Shown here piece after piece: positions 23,576 through 36,551 of a stretch of 64,000 nt of DNA; position 1 is the first letter of the stretch, and every line of letters starts with the position of its first letter. The position numbers and the translations under genes were made by a program. Origin of the DNA: Nereocystis luetkeana (taxonomy: Eukaryota; Sar; Phaeophyceae; Laminariales; Laminariaceae); the NCBI GenBank assembly GCA_031213475.1, contig JARUPZ010000024.1, positions 3,259,403 to 3,323,402 on the forward strand. The letters are read 5' to 3'. The notes beneath the pieces were generated by a model. It did no database searches. It saw nothing but the letters and a program-made list of their open reading frames with translations, and was not told the origin of the DNA.

Positions 23576-23824
23576 GAGTCACCCCACGGTAGAGGCTCCA
23601 CGTTTTGGAGTAAAGGTGTCTGACCGATTGAGTTCCCTAAGTGAGGAACCTGCAGTGTGGATGAAAATTTTACTCGTGTATTCGGTTTAGGACCGGCACA
23701 TTAAAGTGCTGGTCGGGTGGTGCGAAGCAAAATCTTCCAATTTTGGTATCGGGGTGAGATATTGAGCTCCTAATATGAGGGGCTCAGGAACTTCTGGTGC
23801 ACCCCTACTACCGTGGGATGGCTC
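23576..23824. mobile_element. MITE family B (reverse orientation)
   Basis: Ends CAGAGTCACCCCACGGTAG and CTACCGTGGGATGGCTCTG are inverted complements with two differences. The interior in reverse matches the 22.32 kb copy (GGGTGAGATATTGAGCTCCT, GGGGCTCAGGAACTTCTGG). About 250 bp, no coding capacity. Confidence 0.85.
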
Positions 23825-24199
23825 TGCATACGCGTAGTAGCACGAACATAGACCTTCGTATCTCTACAATACCGGGACGGAGCATGTTGGGTTTTCACCA
23901 ACCAGACATACAGCTCGGGGGGGGGGGAGGGTACTCAGTCATGGTGCAGAGTCCGACGGACCTAGTGATCCGGTGGTCCTATAGCCCAAGTGCGCGCGAG
24001 CATCTTGGGAAATATCCGAGACGGTTGAAACCGGCGCCCCTGGTGACGTTAGGAGTGGGTCTTCACCACGAGCTGGTCCGTTTGTGCCGCCGAAGGTGCC
24101 AGTTGGCGTGCGTTGTCGTTGCCCCTGTTCAACGACGATCCGTAATGCATGTGCGCGACGGTCGAAGTGTTTGGTGTCGCGGTCTCCGGAGTTGGGGCC

Positions 24200-24450
24200 G
24201 GAGGCGTTCTACGATGGAGGGTTCACCCTGATGTCTCTGAGGCTCTTCACTTTAGGAGCTCCATACCTCACCCGAAAACTGACATCAGCAAAAACGAAAT
24301 TGCATCCCGATGAATAATGTCATGGCCCAAGTATACAAACAAAAAACATTTTTCGAAACAAGATTGGCAATCTGACGATTATGGGTCAAGGAACCCCGTC
24401 ATTCAGAAACAAAATCGGAAATGTGCTACCTCTATCGTGGAAGGCGTCCC
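24200..24450. mobile_element. MITE family A1
   Basis: Ends GGAGGCGTTCTACGATGGAGG-like and CCTCTATCGTGGAAGGCGTCC-like (two substitutions from the family end). The interior is close to the 18.0 kb copy (GAGCTCCATACCTCACCCGA, AATTGCATCCCGATGAATAA, GACGATTATGGGTCAAGG). Confidence 0.85.
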
Positions 24451-24641
24451 TGATGAGAGGTGCCGAAGGGGGTTGCTGGGGGGTCAGTCGCTGTGATGAA
24501 TCTCTCCAAGAACGCTAGTTGTTGGCAGAGTAGTCGCTCCATTGGGAGCTCGCACACAGGCCCGAGATGCCATTGAAGGGGCGTCCCTTGGAGTTCTTGC
24601 GGGAGTGATGCCGGTGGTCGTTGTTGGAGTGGCCATCACAG

Positions 24642-24905
24642 TGCGTCCCCTTTCTACGATACAGATTCACCCTAATTTTTCTGAGGCTTCTCACTAGAGG
24701 AGCTCCGTACTATTAGTAAGTCATCCGAAAACTGACTTGAGCAAACAATCAAGTGCAACTCGATGAATAATCCATTGGCCCAAGTATACAAAAATAACAT
24801 TTCTCGATACAAGATTGACATTCCGATGATTCTGGGTTAAAGAACACCGTCATTCAGAAAACAACTTTAGCGGAAATATGCCCTCTATCGTAGAACGTCT
24901 ATCCC
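24642..24905. mobile_element. MITE family A1
   Basis: Left end TTTCTACGATACAGATTCACC and right end CCCTCTATCGTAGAACG. The interior matches other A1 copies, with a small insertion (TATTAGTAAG) after GGAGCTCCGTAC. It lies about 190 bp from the previous copy in the same orientation. Confidence 0.8.
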
Positions 24906-27470
24906 AAGGGGCTATATGTAGAGGCGGTTGGAGTCACACCGTACATATCGCTCGATCTGTCTGCGGCGGTATGATAACACACGCTGTCGCCACCAATCGA
25001 AGGCGTGTACTCCGTCATGTCACCGGGGTCGCCCTAGTCGAGGTTTAAAATACCTGTGGAGGATAAAAAGGAGTGGCGGGAGTCTTTACACAATGGTCTC
25101 GTCCTCCAGCATTGAGGAAACGTAAGTATGCTATACGAGTGAAGAGCTGTCGAGCACGCGCGAGCAGCGAAGAGGGGACTCCGTGGGAGTGGGTGGGAGG
25201 TCGACGACGTGGTGAACACTGCGTATACTTCGTCGAAGTGTCCGCGGGACCAGTCGTTGAAGTTTTTAGTGGACGGGTCAGCATCCGCGAAGTATGTATT
25301 GAAGCGGCGTTAAGCACGCATTGTGTGTCTTGTCCATTCTGGTGTTGAATGATTGCGCGAACACGTCTCCTGAAAACAAGCCGACGGCGACCAGAATAAC
25401 GAAAGCGTTGGGTGTCCTCCAGAGGGGGCGAAAAACATAATGTATCGCCATCAAGGGGGGCGCTAGTACCCTCAGGAATGTGTCGTCAAATATCCGTGCG
25501 TAGGCGTTCCGTCAATATACATACGACTTGGAATTAGAGTCAATGTGTTTGCAGCTGAGATTCATGTTCCGACGTTCTAGAAAAATGGGTACGCATATAC
25601 GAGAATCCAGAGCTTTTTAACCCTTGTTTGCCATTTTTAGGCCCACTAAGTTACCACCTTTCGTGGGGATGTAGCCTTGCGTCTCGCAGGATCTCCGACG
25701 ACGACCCGAAAATATTTATATCATCCGCCTGGAAAACAGCGATCTTTGCGTGAAGGCAATTTCTTCATCGGCGATGTAGCCATTACACTATGCCTCCGCG
25801 CGTAAAAGTAAACATTTTGGCGATTTTGGTAGCTTTTCGAGGTAAATGCTCGCAACATGGAGTGTACGCGAAACCACCTGGTGAGTCAGTCGTTTCTGGC
25901 TGTCTATGGCTGCCGTCTGGCGCACTCGACACCCCTGCACACCCAATCAGAAGCACCCTTCGATTTCGCGGGCCGTAATTTCCTGTGGGGAAACGTAGCT
26001 GTCCACAAGTGAAGCACAAAGGTTCAGTCGGGGGTTGTTGTTTGTTTCATTTTGTGCACCCCAAACTTCGACCAGTTTCGACCACTGAAGCACCTCTAAG
26101 TCGACATACAGGCCTCTGTTGAGAACCTGCGGGGAGGCAACCTCGAGGGAATCACAAGCTGCTGAGGTGAAGCAAATTTCGCGACACGGCCGCCCTCCGG
26201 TAGGCACGAACTAAAAACGGAGTTCTAAACGCAGCGTGTTACATTCGCATTTTTTTTTTCTGTTCGAATAGAACATTTAGAACTAGAATCACCGGAACCC
26301 CAGGGACCAGGAGACGCTAGGAGAACAAGGGTTGCCCCGATTGCTGATGTATTGTACGTAGCGTACACGACGTGTGCCAGGCACATGATCGAGATGAGGG
26401 GAAACGCCCAACCACTGTCATCAACTTTTACGGATTATGCACCGTGGTCAAGGCGGAGCAATGCATGCTTGTACTGGTACGCACCATCTTTGACACCCTC
26501 GCTTTGCTTGGCTTCAAGACCCTTCAACAGTCCCTTGCACAGCTAGGTCAACTGCTTCGAACCACGGGAAAAAATGAATAAGCAATGCCCGTGGGTACAC
26601 CGAACGCCTGAAACCTCGTTAATGCGCGGCCTTGGCTCGCCGTCGCCAAAGCACGTGCTCATTAGACGCAGAAATAGGACGAAGGCAAAAGGGGCGGGGG
26701 TGTCCTTGAGTTCGAGGCGTGCGCACACCTTGTTGACAATGTCGTTGATAAGGCGGGAAACAGGCGAGGAAAAGCTTGCTCCAATGGCATTTCCTGAAAG
26801 CGCCTGCGTATAGGGGTGACCCTACCTGGAACACCAACCGAGGGCAATTCAACGTACCTTGTGCAGACTCATCATGCCGAGCTGACATGTCCGCTGACAC
26901 GTGCGTGGCCCTCGAGATAAGCTGATGAACGCCATCGCTGTCTCCTATGACAGCGGAACAAGGGAGCGTGTCGATGAACTCCAGCTGCCGTACACCCAGC
27001 TCACCGTGGTGTCTCTTGACGGTATGGGAGTGTGCAGCATCAGCGGCGTTGGTCAATGAAATTACGATTGCGGTGTCAGCTGGTACAACATTGATTTCAT
27101 TGGCCGGTGCTACAGAGGGCGCAGTCTTGGGTGAGGCGGAAAGTGGGGCGGGCCCAGAAAGAGTGGCGGTGCAGTAGAGACTCTGCTTCCAATCGGTGCA
27201 ACTGTGCCTGCAATGTTGGTGGTGCAGTAGAGACTCTGCTTCCAATCGGTGCAACTGTGCCTGCAATGTTGGTGAGGGCAATAGGAAACCGACGTTGGTG
27301 CGATAGGGACTGGGGTGCCTATCGGTGCAACAGTGTTTCAGCCGTGGTCCGTGCGCAGTATGGGGTTGGTTCAGGTGGGCGCTGAACAGATGTGTGGAAC
27401 ACAAACCGCCGCTAAAGGAGAAGAGAGTATGGGACAACGCCATCGGCATATTAAGTGTGTCATGGGAGCA
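24906..27470. other. Stretch without a recognised gene
   Basis: The longest frame is 276 codons on the minus strand (27449-26619). It carries no family motif and is partly built from the 53 bp duplication at 27.17 kb. A 90-codon minus frame at 25317-25045 is Thr/Pro/Arg-rich. Both may be decayed transposon coding. Nothing else is recognised. Confidence 0.35.
27169..27274. repeat. Exact 53 bp tandem duplication
   Basis: Units start GTGCAGTAGAGACTCTGC at 27169 and 27222 and appear identical over the full 53 bp. A shorter diverged piece (TATCGGTGCAACAGTG, about 27318-27333) follows. Confidence 0.9.
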
Positions 27471-27473
27471 CTA

Positions 27474-27578
27474 TTACGGGGGACCATAGTTAATAGGACC
27501 TATGGTATACATAAAAACCTATATATTTAACCATTTTTACTAACAATATTTGGTCCTATTAACTATGGTCCCCCGTAA
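27474..27578. mobile_element. MITE family C, well-preserved copy with TA duplication
   Basis: The 105 bp element begins TTACGGGGGACCATAGTTAA and ends in the exact inverted complement, with 27 bp arms. TA flanks it on both sides (27472-27473 and 27579-27580). It is in the opposite orientation to the 60-61 kb copies. TA duplications and no coding capacity fit a Tc1/mariner-type non-autonomous element. Confidence 0.92.
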
Positions 27579-27579
27579 T

Positions 27580-29788
27580 ATGTATGTCGAATAGCCACCG
27601 TCGTTGTTGCCGGATAAAGAGTAGAGAGTGCCGTCGTGGCGTTGTCGCCGGGGTTATGTTGGTCGTCGAGGGGGATGGTAGGGTGATAGCGGGGGCGAGA
27701 TACCGTAGTTAGGGGAACGGATCATCACTCACCAAGAGCACTCGCTAGCCTCTCCCATCGCCGAACGGGTCGCATTCCACTCTGTGCGGAACTATCTCGT
27801 CGCTCTTGCTGCCCCCACTCCGGTCGTACCTTGGACCACTCCTGTGGTCACCACCTACGTCTTCGGCCTTCACCGACCAAATATTTATGCCGACGACGTT
27901 CCAGCGGTCTGTATCGCCGCGCAAGAGAAAAAACTAGAGAGCGCTCTTGGTGGGAGAACCGTTTCTCCACGTTGGTGACCGGGTGTGATTAAAGTGGCTC
28001 CAGCCTATTCTTCGGGTCGATGATGGCTTCTCAGCCCCCGCGGATAGACCCAGAGTGGCCGACGTGAAAATGGTGTCGGCCGCTGTCGCGGGAGGACCGG
28101 GAGTGTCCGGCTTGGGGGGGGGCGGGGGGGGTCGGTGGTCGCGTTTAAGGGCCCGGAGTGGCAGTCGATGTACAAGGGGTGTCTGCTGTGTAGTAGGTTC
28201 TCGTCTGCTGTCCTGGCCAGGGTTGTGGTCAAACCCTTACCATACTTGTCAGGGGTAGGGTGCTCCAAATCTTCGTCACAGAGTGCAACCTCGTAGCCCA
28301 GCCCTCTCTCCTCCTCGACGCCACCTGCCATCGTTGGAGGCCGGCAAGAGGACAGAAGTGTGGGGGTGGGGCGGCGTGATCAATTGGGATGGGGCGGCCT
28401 CTACAGTTAGAAGGGGTGGGTGGGCATTAACGCTGACGCCCTTCCATTTGTTCACGGGATAAAAATGTACAGGAGAATTGAATTGTACAGTGGAGTCTCC
28501 TTGCCCTTGCTGGTGAAGCTCTCCCCTAGGTAAGGTTCGGACGTGTCGAGACGCCCACCCGATGACCCGTGTGATGATGATGACCCGGGAATGTAGAGGC
28601 ACTCCCCTACGATACGACTTGCCATAGCGCTGCTCTACTTCGAAGAGCATTTCGCACACAACGTACTTATACAACTCAGGTACTGAGTATCGACCCCAGG
28701 ACTATATAATCGGATACCAACTAATATATACAGTAGTACTAACCGAGTATGGAGACACGCCTGTCCCTGGTAACCCGAGATAGGGACGAGTTCAGATACA
28801 CTCCCCTGGTGACTCGGAGTAGAGAAGGGCGTAGAGACACTCCTCTAGTAGGTCAAGGCGGGGCCACGGAGTGTATCAACACGGCATTGGCTCGTTATGA
28901 AATCCCGAGGTTTAGATCCTTGTATGGCGTGAAGTTACGCGGGGATACGGTGTTAAACTTACGGTACTCTTATTCGTACTATATGCGACAGTCGGGTTGA
29001 TTGCGTCGATGTTCTGCAGCAGTACCTGTGACAGGTATGAAGAGACGTGGAGTTGCTTTGAGTGAGTCGCGTGCGGGTTGATGCTCCATGGAGTAGAGTA
29101 GCGTTAGGAGTCGTATCGTATACCAGGTACGTCATATGTAGTGTGTCGCATTCAGCGTGCGTATCATCTTACTCTCTGTCGGACAGCCCAACAAGCAACG
29201 GTTCGACAAGTCAATTATATACCAACGCTAGTCGCGATTTGAGGACCTACTACACGTTTTACCGCTAGAGGGTTTAATTGACAGGTTGACTATTGGAAAC
29301 CTGTCTACCAATAGCAGGCGTTGTCGTAGAAAGCAGAGAAACTGCAGTACAGTGCCTGCAGACGCCCCCGGGTTCACTCTTCTTTCAACCCCCCCCCTTC
29401 CTGGATCTCACGAGCTCAGTGTTATAAACCAAACTTGACCCGAGAGCGCAACTGACAATCGAACCAACGTCAGTACAACATCATCATCAGTGCTGCCCAA
29501 ACCGTTTGACCGCAGCGTTAGCCTCTAAATACCGTCATCGGCCAGCGTCCACGACGTGAGGACCAGACGATCTAGACTTTCTTCTGTCGTACTCGGTGGG
29601 TGAGGGCATATTCGGGGGCTCGTGTCCGACGTGACTTGGGGCGGGTGTGTCTCATTCCCAGGCGTATAGATGGGCGAGAAGAAGTCGTGTGCAGTATAGA
29701 AGCAATTGATCAGAAAAAAGACGAAGTTTGCGCAGGAAGGGGTTGGGTTGGAACAAAGGGAAGACGGAGGGAGGGAGCTGTCTTTCGG
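27580..29788. other. Stretch without a recognised gene
   Basis: A 108-codon minus frame (28331-28005) and a 132-codon minus frame (28674-28276) overlap and lack recognised motifs. Between 28740 and 28860 a short phrase (GAGACAC.CCT.....GT) recurs with about 50 bp spacing. Otherwise unstructured. Confidence 0.35.
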
Positions 29789-30969
<1,181 letters not shown>

Positions 30970-31316
30970 TTGCCTATATCCTCGTCATCCCTCAAAGCAT
31001 CATTCAGATAAATCCAAAGCTTGACACCAAGCGTTCGAGGTGTATGACACTCGAGCCTTCTCATTCAACTCTACTGTATACCAATTGCCTTTCGAGCCCA
31101 AGAAGTGTTACGACCACCGCAATGTATAACAAAAATACCTAGAATAAAAATGCAGCGGCGAGGGTCCGAACGTGTAGCGGTGTTACGATGGCACGGCGAG
31201 GGGTTCCAACTGCGACATTTGGGATTGTTGTTCAAGTGGATGAACCCGAATCCTGTCCATCCTGAAGAATTTTCACGCGAGTGTGGGGACAGGGGAGAGC
31301 ACAAGAATCTGAAAAG

Positions 31317-31712
31317 AACAGACAAATCGGAAAAATGGGAACGAAGCCCAAAATGAGAACCAAGCCGTATCTCCAGAACCATGTGGTGTATCAGATAACC
31401 GAAATGATCCTGCGAAACCCCTTGGCCAGCCCTGTGAGAGGAGCTCGTCAGAACGGTCATGCTCCATCTCGTGCCTTCGGGTGGGCGCAAAAAGCGATAT
31501 ACGCTGGCTCTATTGGGATTTCTTTAGATGCTGGCTACCGCGGCGATGCCGAGGACTTCCAGCCTGAGCGACAGCTCATTCGAAGGCTGCTGTACAGCCC
31601 CAGAGGACTGTCAACTTTTTTTCTCGGAGTTGTACACAATTGGTTTGCTTTATTAAAAAAAAACGCCCGTTCTCATTTTTTGTTTCGTTCCCATTTTTCC
31701 GATTTGTCTGTT
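31317..31712. repeat. Pair of 44 bp inverted repeats enclosing about 310 bp
   Basis: Arm 1 (31317-31360) contains AACAGACAAATCGGAAAAAT and GGGAACGAA; arm 2 (31669-31712) contains the complement ATTTTTCCGATTTGTCTGTT with a small insertion. The interior is not palindromic. It could be a foldback or hairpin-forming element, or the termini of a short transposon with no visible coding. Confidence 0.75.
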
Positions 31713-32319
31713 ACAAAGGCGTGTCTGAGGTTATTCTCGAAGGTATTCGCGGTGCTCTAACTTTCGAACGGAAAACCTGGACTATAACAAAATACACCTT
31801 CGCTGCTGTTCTGTACGAATCGAGATATGTATGAGATAAACTGTTGCGGATAAAACGTTTTCGGATCTATCATCTGGTGGTCTAACGCATGACAGAAAAT
31901 TGATGCAGCAAGACTCAAGACGTCGAGCTCGTGGTATACCGGGACCCTTCATTGAACGTTGAACACATCCAGAACACCGTGCGGTGCCCCTCCCTCGATA
32001 ACCCGTTTCGAAGAAAATCAAACCGAGTGCATGCATGTACTGCTATGGACCCGTAATAAAACGGCATGCGTAAGGAGATACCTACTTTTAGGCTCCCGCA
32101 ATTCTCAGGTTGGAAGAGAATTCGTCTTGGAATCTTGTTGAGTATTTTCGGTGACTGTGTACAGGTCTATTAATTGTGCCTTACTTGTTGTTTTAGAGGA
32201 CGTAGGTGGAAGCTTGAAACTTCCACTTCCACGGAAGTTTTCATTGCTTTCATGTAGGCTCGTAGACGCTTCCATGAAAGCGGATGGACGCTTCCATATA
32301 TATACTCCGTAACCAGCAT

Positions 32320-32930
32320 ACTGCTGTATCTACAAGCACGACAAGTAAACGCACCAGAGCATGCCTTCAGGTCGACAGAGCAGGAGCGAGTACATATACC
32401 ATACTGCTGTACCAACACCACAAGTAAATGAACCAAGAGCATGCGAGCGCCCGACGAGCGATGGTGGAGCGTTACGTGCGCAAGAGCATGTGCCTTCCGG
32501 GCGACAGAGCAGGAGCGAGTATAGACCCCGTACTTCCGGCCGTCCCAACACCACAAGTACACAAGAGCATGCAAGCGGGCGATGAGAGATGGCAGGGCGT
32601 CAGCTCTCTGACCGCATACTGTTGTACCAACACCACAAGGACACAAGAACATGCCTTCAGGTCGGCAGAGGAGGAGGAGGAGCCAGCGTGCGACGACCGA
32701 TGGCAGAGCGTCGTCAGCTCTCTGACCGCACAGCCATACGAGGACACAAGAAGAGCATCATGCCCCGCGCAGAGCACTCGAGCACGAACGAGTGTAGATA
32801 TAATACGTTAGATATAATACGTTTGCTGTACCAACACCACACGAACGAGTATAGATACCATACTGCTGATGTAGCAAGACACCAGGTACCATACTTCTGT
32901 TGTACCAGCACCTCACCACATTGTGTTTTG
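32320..32930. repeat. Degenerate minisatellite, about 110-130 bp units
   Basis: Recurring pieces include CATACTGCTGTACCAACACC, CACAAGAGCATGC, GACAGAGCAGGAGCGAGTA and GCAGAGCGTC.GCTCTCTGACC. Order and spacing vary between units, as in an old tandem array with rearrangements. Confidence 0.65.
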
Positions 32931-33233
32931 TGAAATGGTGTTTACAGCTGCTGCTGGTGCTCTGCTGCTGGTGTTGATGTAGTCTACGAGCGCGTATCCA
33001 CGGCGAGGCCGAGTGCGCCTATCTTGGTCTCTGGGCCCAAGCCCGCGCCAGCCGACTGGAGTCTGGCCACGCAGAGACGCTATTTTCATGCCGTTGATGA
33101 ACGTTTCACCGGGAAGGCTGCGTGCTCAATACCAAAACAATGTTTGTGGAAAGTCTTAATAGCTTTAGAAAAATGGTTTTGGGTAGTCGGGACTCATTTT
33201 GAATAGTTCATTTCGCTGAGCTGATATTGGTTT

Positions 33234-33425
33234 GGTCTACTCTTCACGAAGAATACATGTTCGTTTGTAGCCCGTGTCCCCCACGGGGGAGGTGCGTGGA
33301 ACTGTGACGGATTCCCCTCGTCCAATTTTCCCCCTGCCGTCCCTCCCCCGTCTCCTACTCCAGACATTGTACGCGGCTGACCTGCCCACCACTCTGACAG
33401 ACAGCCTCAACAGTCAAAGCCCCCG
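33234..33425. repeat. PAT-like repeat B2 (outer end)
   Basis: Second copy of B, starting GGTCTACTCTTCACGAAG and running to CTCAACAGTCAAAGCCC. A C-rich 75 bp spacer (33426-33501) separates it from A2. Confidence 0.8.
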
Positions 33426-33501
33426 TGCAGCCCCCCCCCCCCCCCGCCCCCCCTCCCCTTTAACCTCCCTGCTCGTGAAGCAATCGGGTGGGTGGATGGG
33501 C

Positions 33502-33800
33502 GATTGCGATCGAAGACCCACGTAATACTGTGTATCTTTACTCCCAGCCCGTCGGCCCTCTCAACTGCTGCTGTTGCCACTGCTGCTGCTGTGCTGCTGC
33601 TGCTGCTGCTAATGTAGCCCCTGCTGCTGCTGCCACTGCTGTACCGATGACTCTGCGAATGCTTGCCCTGAATGTACGTGCAGCTGGGATCCTGCCGTGT
33701 AACCCAGAACCAGGCGTCCCTCCACTGGAACTACACCCACTCCGATTTTTTCGTTTTTCTCTACGATTCGCCAAACCCCAGACTGTCAGGACATTCTTCT
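33502..33800. repeat. PAT-like repeat A2
   Basis: Matches A1 at 37091-37365: TGCGATCG.AGACCCAC, GCCACTGCTGTACCGATGAC, CCCTCCACTGGAACTACACC and AAACCCCAGACTGTCAGGAC. A CTG/TGC-rich section inside has expanded differently in the two copies. Confidence 0.82.
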
Positions 33801-33805
33801 TCTTT

Positions 33806-33990
33806 GGTCTACTCTTCACGAAACATGCATGTTCCTTAGTAGCCCGTGTCGCCCACGGGGGAAGTGGGTGGCACGTCGACGGATTCTCCTCGTCCAATTT
33901 CCCCTGCCCCCCCTCCCCCGCCTCGTACTCCAGCTATTTCACGCGGCTGACCTGCCCACCACTCTGACAGACAACCTCAACAGTCAAAGT
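33806..33990. repeat. PAT-like repeat B1
   Basis: Shares GGTCTACTCTTCACGAA, TAGCCCGTGT and GACCTGCCCACCACTCTGAC with B2 at 33234-33425, in the same order with scattered changes. It directly joins A2. Confidence 0.8.
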
Positions 33991-34099
33991 CTCATTCAGA
34001 AGCCACATTCTCCGCCTACTCTTCCCCCCCCCCCCCCCCCTACACGCCCAACCTGGTCCCCTGCCCCGGTTGCCTGCTCGGGTCTCCCGTCCTACGCAC

Positions 34100-35100
34100 C
34101 AACACTCTGGAGACCCACAGGGGATCCTCCATATTCCACCTCACGTAACCCATAAATGCCTGCGACGTCCACCTCCCCTCCCTCTGAATCACCCACGATG
34201 GGGCTCCCATCTACACCAGCCTCGTTGCTCCTCCTATCCTCCCCGAGTGCAGCGCGAACTCCTCCGGTCTCAGCTTCGCCACTGCCCCCTTCCCTTGCGA
34301 TCGCCATTTCTCGCTCACGCTCTCCAGCCCGCTCCTTAGACAGTACGTCCCCCTGCCCTCTCGTCCTAACGTTCCACCTCCCGCCGCTCCTGTAGGCCAT
34401 CAGCGGTGCGCTCTATCCTCCAAGGATTACGGTCCGGTAGTCCTCGAACAGCTCCAGCAACAGGTCCACCACATTTCCCCCAGCCCCCCCCTTTTCCCCC
34501 TCCGTCCTCACAGTGACCGCCCCTTTCCTCCCCTGGTCCCCTTTTCCTCATTTGAAGTGCACCTCCACGCAGTCCGCCGCCGCCCCTCCTCTCCGGCCCT
34601 AGCGGTACACCTATCTCGAAAAAGGCAATGTCCCCTCTCCTCAAGCAGTAAACCTGGTGCACCCCCCCCCCCCTCCCTTGCAAACAATTCCGATGCCCTC
34701 AGCACGTCAGCAACAGCTGGTACGACAAAGCCAAGCCGATCCACGACATGCTCCGCCACAGACCCCACTCCCTTTTGCTCTCCTCCGTCACCTTGATCCT
34801 CTTCTATGTTAGCGCTCTCCTCACCCGCGTTTGGTTCCCAGCCTCCACGTGCGCCTTCTTGATCCCCTTTTCCACTACCTTGATCCTGGAGTGGTGCAGC
34901 GGCGATGAAAAGGCCCCCCCCTGCTCGTGGTCAACGTTCACCGCTACCAGCTTCCCCGCCACGGTCGACTCCCTGTTCTTCTTCTCCGCACAGCAGTGGG
35001 CCATGAACTCCGCCAGTTCTTCTTCTATCTCCCACTCGTTCATCTCACCCCCCAACGAATTTATCTTCCCCCGCATGACCCTCCACCTTACCCACATCTT
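34100..35100 (-). pseudogene. DIRS-type tyrosine recombinase
   Basis: The N-terminal core-binding part (35097-34804) reads 'ELAEFMAHCCAEKKNREST' and 'KLVAVNVDHEQGG', and ends 'NQTRVRRALT'. The catalytic part is in several frames: 'ADVLRASELFAREGG' (Arg-box region), then 'FALHSGRIGGATRL' (HxxR), a TAG stop, then 'QREGRWTSQAFMGYVR' with the Trp and the Tyr expected as nucleophile. All main landmarks of a YR remain recognisable, but frameshifts near 34770 and 34480 and the stop inactivate it. Confidence 0.7.
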
Positions 35101-35239
35101 CCAACCTTGCGCATAAGCCTTCCTAGTCGACCTCGCAACTCGTCCGAGTGCATAACAATGCGCAAAACCTCAGAACACATATATTCCCCCTCCATTGCGA
35201 GCTTCTGGACCTTCCATAGGACGGTGGGGTGTTCTGCGG

Positions 35240-35671
35240 TCAGCTTGTTTGAATTTCGCTCTCCTTCCATCTCGTTATCCCGTCCGCCAGAACATTCTCC
35301 ACGCCCCGCACGTGCTTCGCCTGGACGCTCCACCCTCCTATCCTCTCCAACACCCCCATAGCCCTCATCAGCACCGACTCTCCTTCCTTCGTTGGTCTAT
35401 CCCTCCTGATCACGATCATTACGTAAGCCGTCATCATTATTCCCATCAACTCCAAAACGTTGATAGTCAACCGATTCCCGTCCCTGCCCTTCCTGCTCCT
35501 AATCGTCCTCTTCTTCTCCTCTTCCGACCGGCTGTATCTCCAGTACACCTCCGCCTCCAGGCGCATCCCTCCAACAGCCTCGAACGACACGTTCGAAACC
35601 CATGTCGGTTTGTGGGTCTGCTTCACGAATCTGAAGAACGGCGCCGCGAACCTTTTTCCCTCCCCGGCCAT
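35240..35671 (-). pseudogene. DIRS-type RNase H region
   Basis: A 143-codon frame follows RT in the same direction. 'TINVLELMGIMMTAYVMI' resembles the block around the second RNase H acid, and 'AKHVRGVENVLADGITRW' is the C-terminal ADGISR-type box. The central part is shortened relative to relatives I remember, so a deletion is likely. Confidence 0.65.
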
Positions 35672-35819
35672 GCCCTCCTTCAGTCACCATCTCCACCACC
35701 CCATGTCTTCCATGAACTCCTGCGTCAGCCTCAACACCCTCGTGGCTTCCGCCGTCTTCCTACCCCTCCCCCACGCTATCCCCCCCGTCCCTTTTATCTT
35801 GCCCATTCAGACGCAGCTT

Positions 35820-36480
35820 GCTCAGCTGCAGAAGCCGCCGCACGAATACCTCCATGGCCTGGTCACGTAGGCCCCGTGATGCAGTTTTCCGGCCAAGACA
35901 AGAACCTCCCGTACCGTCGCCGTGAGCCTCGCCTCGGGCCACTCGTCCAGAAGCTCCTGCAACTCCCTGATATTTCTGGGTGGCAAGGATATCGTCATTT
36001 TTTCCGTGTCCAAGTTGAACCCCAGCACTTCCTGCTGTGGTGCCCAGTCCGTGACCGTTTTGAGCGACAGCAGGGGCTCCTCCCCCTCCCCTCTCTCCCC
36101 CATGGCCTGAAAATGAATCGAAGCCAGACATTGCGCCAGCACTGTGCATTTCCCCCCGTCCGGTTTCCACCGTACCTCCACCGACACCGCGTCGTCCATG
36201 AAGAAAACTACCCACGCAGTGTCCCCCCGTTTACCGCCTTAACTGCGCAACTCTCCGGCAACGGTTCCACTTCTGTTCCCGTGGCAGCTGTGACCCGGAC
36301 ATGCGTTGTAGCCGCAACTCCTGCCGCCAGGATCGTCACTAATTTCCAAGTCGTCTGTCGCTGCGCTTGTAACATAGCACTAGCCAATACCCCCCGCCAC
36401 CCGCGGCTCCCTCTCCACCCGAACTGCAACCGCAGGTCAACGAACAGGTAATTCCCCAGAATGTACCCGTCATCCGGTTA
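35820..36480 (-). pseudogene. DIRS-type reverse transcriptase, N-terminally truncated
   Basis: From about 36475 the frame reads 'NYLFVDLRLQFGWRGS', then (after a frame change) the polymerase box 'FFMDDAVSVEV' near 36200, then 'WAPQQEVLGFNLDTEKMTIS' and 'LAGKLHHGAYVTRPWRY', the connection region typical of DIRS RTs. Fingers and the first catalytic Asp block are not seen upstream. Confidence 0.7.
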
Positions 36481-36551
36481 TCCTGACACTTTCTCTGCTC
36501 CTTCTTCGTTCTCGGGCGGAATTGTCCCCGGTTACCCCAGGCTTCCGTCTC

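Larger units (their letters stand above)
20750..23580 (-). mobile_element. Second degenerate NADAR-carrying retroelement
   Basis: Minus-strand fragments resemble the NADAR-like part of the Ty3/gypsy copy at 3-12 kb: a NADAR-like domain (22755-22095) and polyprotein-type sequence down to about 20750 with repeated 'LEKGDLPG' motifs. No RT, RNase H or integrase was found, so the copy is a partial, shuffled remnant. A family B MITE interrupts the NADAR part. Frames at 23572-23141 are Ser/Pro-rich and only assigned here by position. Confidence 0.5.
30970..33233. other. Gene-free stretch with repeats
   Basis: No gene is recognised. It holds a 44 bp inverted repeat pair at 31317-31360 and 31669-31712 and a degenerate minisatellite at about 32320-32930. 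Open frames here follow the repeats. Confidence 0.45.

Noticed and set aside
26619..27449. 276-codon minus frame
   Set aside because: It includes a 53 bp duplication (not a multiple of three) and shows no domain; kept only as an unrecognised stretch.
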